Shown here one piece after another: positions 63,571 through 64,000 of a stretch of DNA of 64,000 bases. The translations under genes and the position numbers were made by a program. The stretch's first letter is position 1. Every line of letters begins with the position of its first letter. Source of the stretch: Novosphingobium nitrogenifigens DSM 19370 (GTDB lineage Bacteria > Pseudomonadota > Alphaproteobacteria > Sphingomonadales > Sphingomonadaceae); the NCBI RefSeq assembly GCF_000192575.1, contig NZ_GL876926.1, forward strand, positions 248,001 to 312,000, in the 5' to 3' direction. The notes below the pieces were generated by a model that was given only the letters and a program-made list of their open reading frames with translations, made no database searches and was not told the DNA's origin.

Positions 63571-64000
63571 ATGACGTCGTCGGTACTTTCCGAAACCGCA
63601 TCCTCCGAAGAGAAGCGTTCCGAAAGCGCTCAGCCCGAGGATGGCGCTGCGGTAGGATCGCGCGCGGCGAAGGGGGCGATGATGCTGGTCGTTTCACGGC
63701 TGGTTTCGCGGCTGTTCGATTTCGGCGCCTTGCTGGTTCTGGCACGTCTTCTGACACCACAGGATTTCGGCCTGGTGGCGATCGCGATGTCGTTGATGCA
63801 AGTGGTCGAGGCAGTGTTCGAATTGCCCGTGGCCCAAGTGGTCGTGCGGGCGCACAATCCCGAACCGGCCATGCTCGATACCGCATTCACGCTCAGCCTG
63901 CTGCGCGGTCTTGTTCTTGCGGTGGTGCTGGGCGCCCTGTCATGGCCCGCCGCGCTGTTTTTCCGGCAACCGGCGCTGGTGCCGTTGATCTGTGTGCTCA
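63571..64000 (+). CDS. oligosaccharide flippase (Wzx-like), 5' part
   Basis: An open frame runs off the right edge; 143 residues are visible. After a polar N-terminal stretch of about 30 residues come flippase features: AAKGAMMLVVSRLVSRLFDFGALLVLARLLTPQDFGLVAIAMSLMQVVEAVFELPVAQVVVRA and further hydrophobic segments. It should flip the locus 2 lipid-linked repeat unit. It is the second flippase in the window, so locus 2 continues beyond 64 kb. Confidence 0.88.
   Translation, partial: MTSSVLSETASSEEKRSESAQPEDGAAVGSRAAKGAMMLVVSRLVSRLFDFGALLVLARLLTPQDFGLVAIAMSLMQVVEAVFELPVAQVVVRAHNPEPAMLDTAFTLSLLRGLVLAVVLGALSWPAALFFRQPALVPLICVL

Overview
The window looks like a chromosomal segment of an alphaproteobacterium of the Sphingomonadaceae, most likely Novosphingobium or a close relative. 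Four things point there: the order rpsM-rpsK-rpoA-rplQ with no rpsD; a DUF1476 (F1-ATPase zeta-type inhibitor) / BolA / monothiol glutaredoxin trio; a large TonB-dependent receptor beside a catabolic cluster; and a prolyl oligopeptidase that, from memory, closely resembles the enzyme described from 'Sphingomonas' (Novosphingobium) capsulata. The DNA is GC-rich with typical codon use. Species and family calls are from sequence recognition only; no database search was run.

Layout. 1-3.0 kb: the 3' part of a bifunctional (p)ppGpp synthetase/hydrolase, then a cyclophilin and a DUF1905 gene on the minus strand. 3.05 kb: tRNA-Ser(GGA), followed by about 315 bp of non-coding DNA that resembles an integration boundary. 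3.5-11.8 kb: a five-gene minus-strand type I restriction-modification operon (hsdM-hsdS-GIY-YIG nuclease-DUF4268 nuclease-like-hsdR) with overlapping or nearly touching genes. 12.1-21.0 kb: a catabolic cluster with all four enzymes expected for trans-4-hydroxy-L-proline to 2-oxoglutarate (epimerase, FAD oxidase, DHDPS-like deaminase, semialdehyde dehydrogenase), plus a TonB-dependent receptor and a GntR/FCD regulator.

20.9-36.1 kb: exopolysaccharide locus 1. It holds a flippase, a fused WecG/TagA-HPT enzyme, three glycosyltransferases, a Wzy-like polymerase, a polysaccharide co-polymerase without kinase domain and a Wza-like lipoprotein. Next to them lie a sigma-54 activator response regulator and a large hybrid histidine kinase (MASE1-PAS-HisKA-HATPase-REC-HPt). 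The 284-bp divergent region at 23.75-24.03 kb carries two sigma-54-type promoters in opposite directions with three evenly spaced palindrome-like sites between them. The adjacent activator is the obvious candidate regulator.

36.1-44.2 kb: mixed genes: flavin reductase, a PhnD-like protein without signal peptide, fatty acid desaturase, homocysteine S-methyltransferase, LrgA/LrgB, an agmatinase-family ureohydrolase, a DUF2182 membrane protein and a YXWGXW-repeat envelope protein with a proline/glutamine tandem repeat. 44.7-47.3 kb: the rpsM-rpsK-rpoA-rplQ core block. 47.5-52.1 kb: two tandem exported prolyl oligopeptidases. 52.2-54.8 kb: DUF1476, bolA, grxD, a hairpin-rich non-coding stretch, a Nudix hydrolase and a small membrane protein.

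54.9-64.0 kb: exopolysaccharide locus 2, running off the right edge. It has a second HPT initiating transferase, a Wza-like lipoprotein, a Wzc-type tyrosine autokinase, a second Wzy-like polymerase, a GT4, a GH16 endoglycanase and a partial second flippase. The window therefore carries two separate Wzx/Wzy-type exopolysaccharide systems about 25 kb apart.
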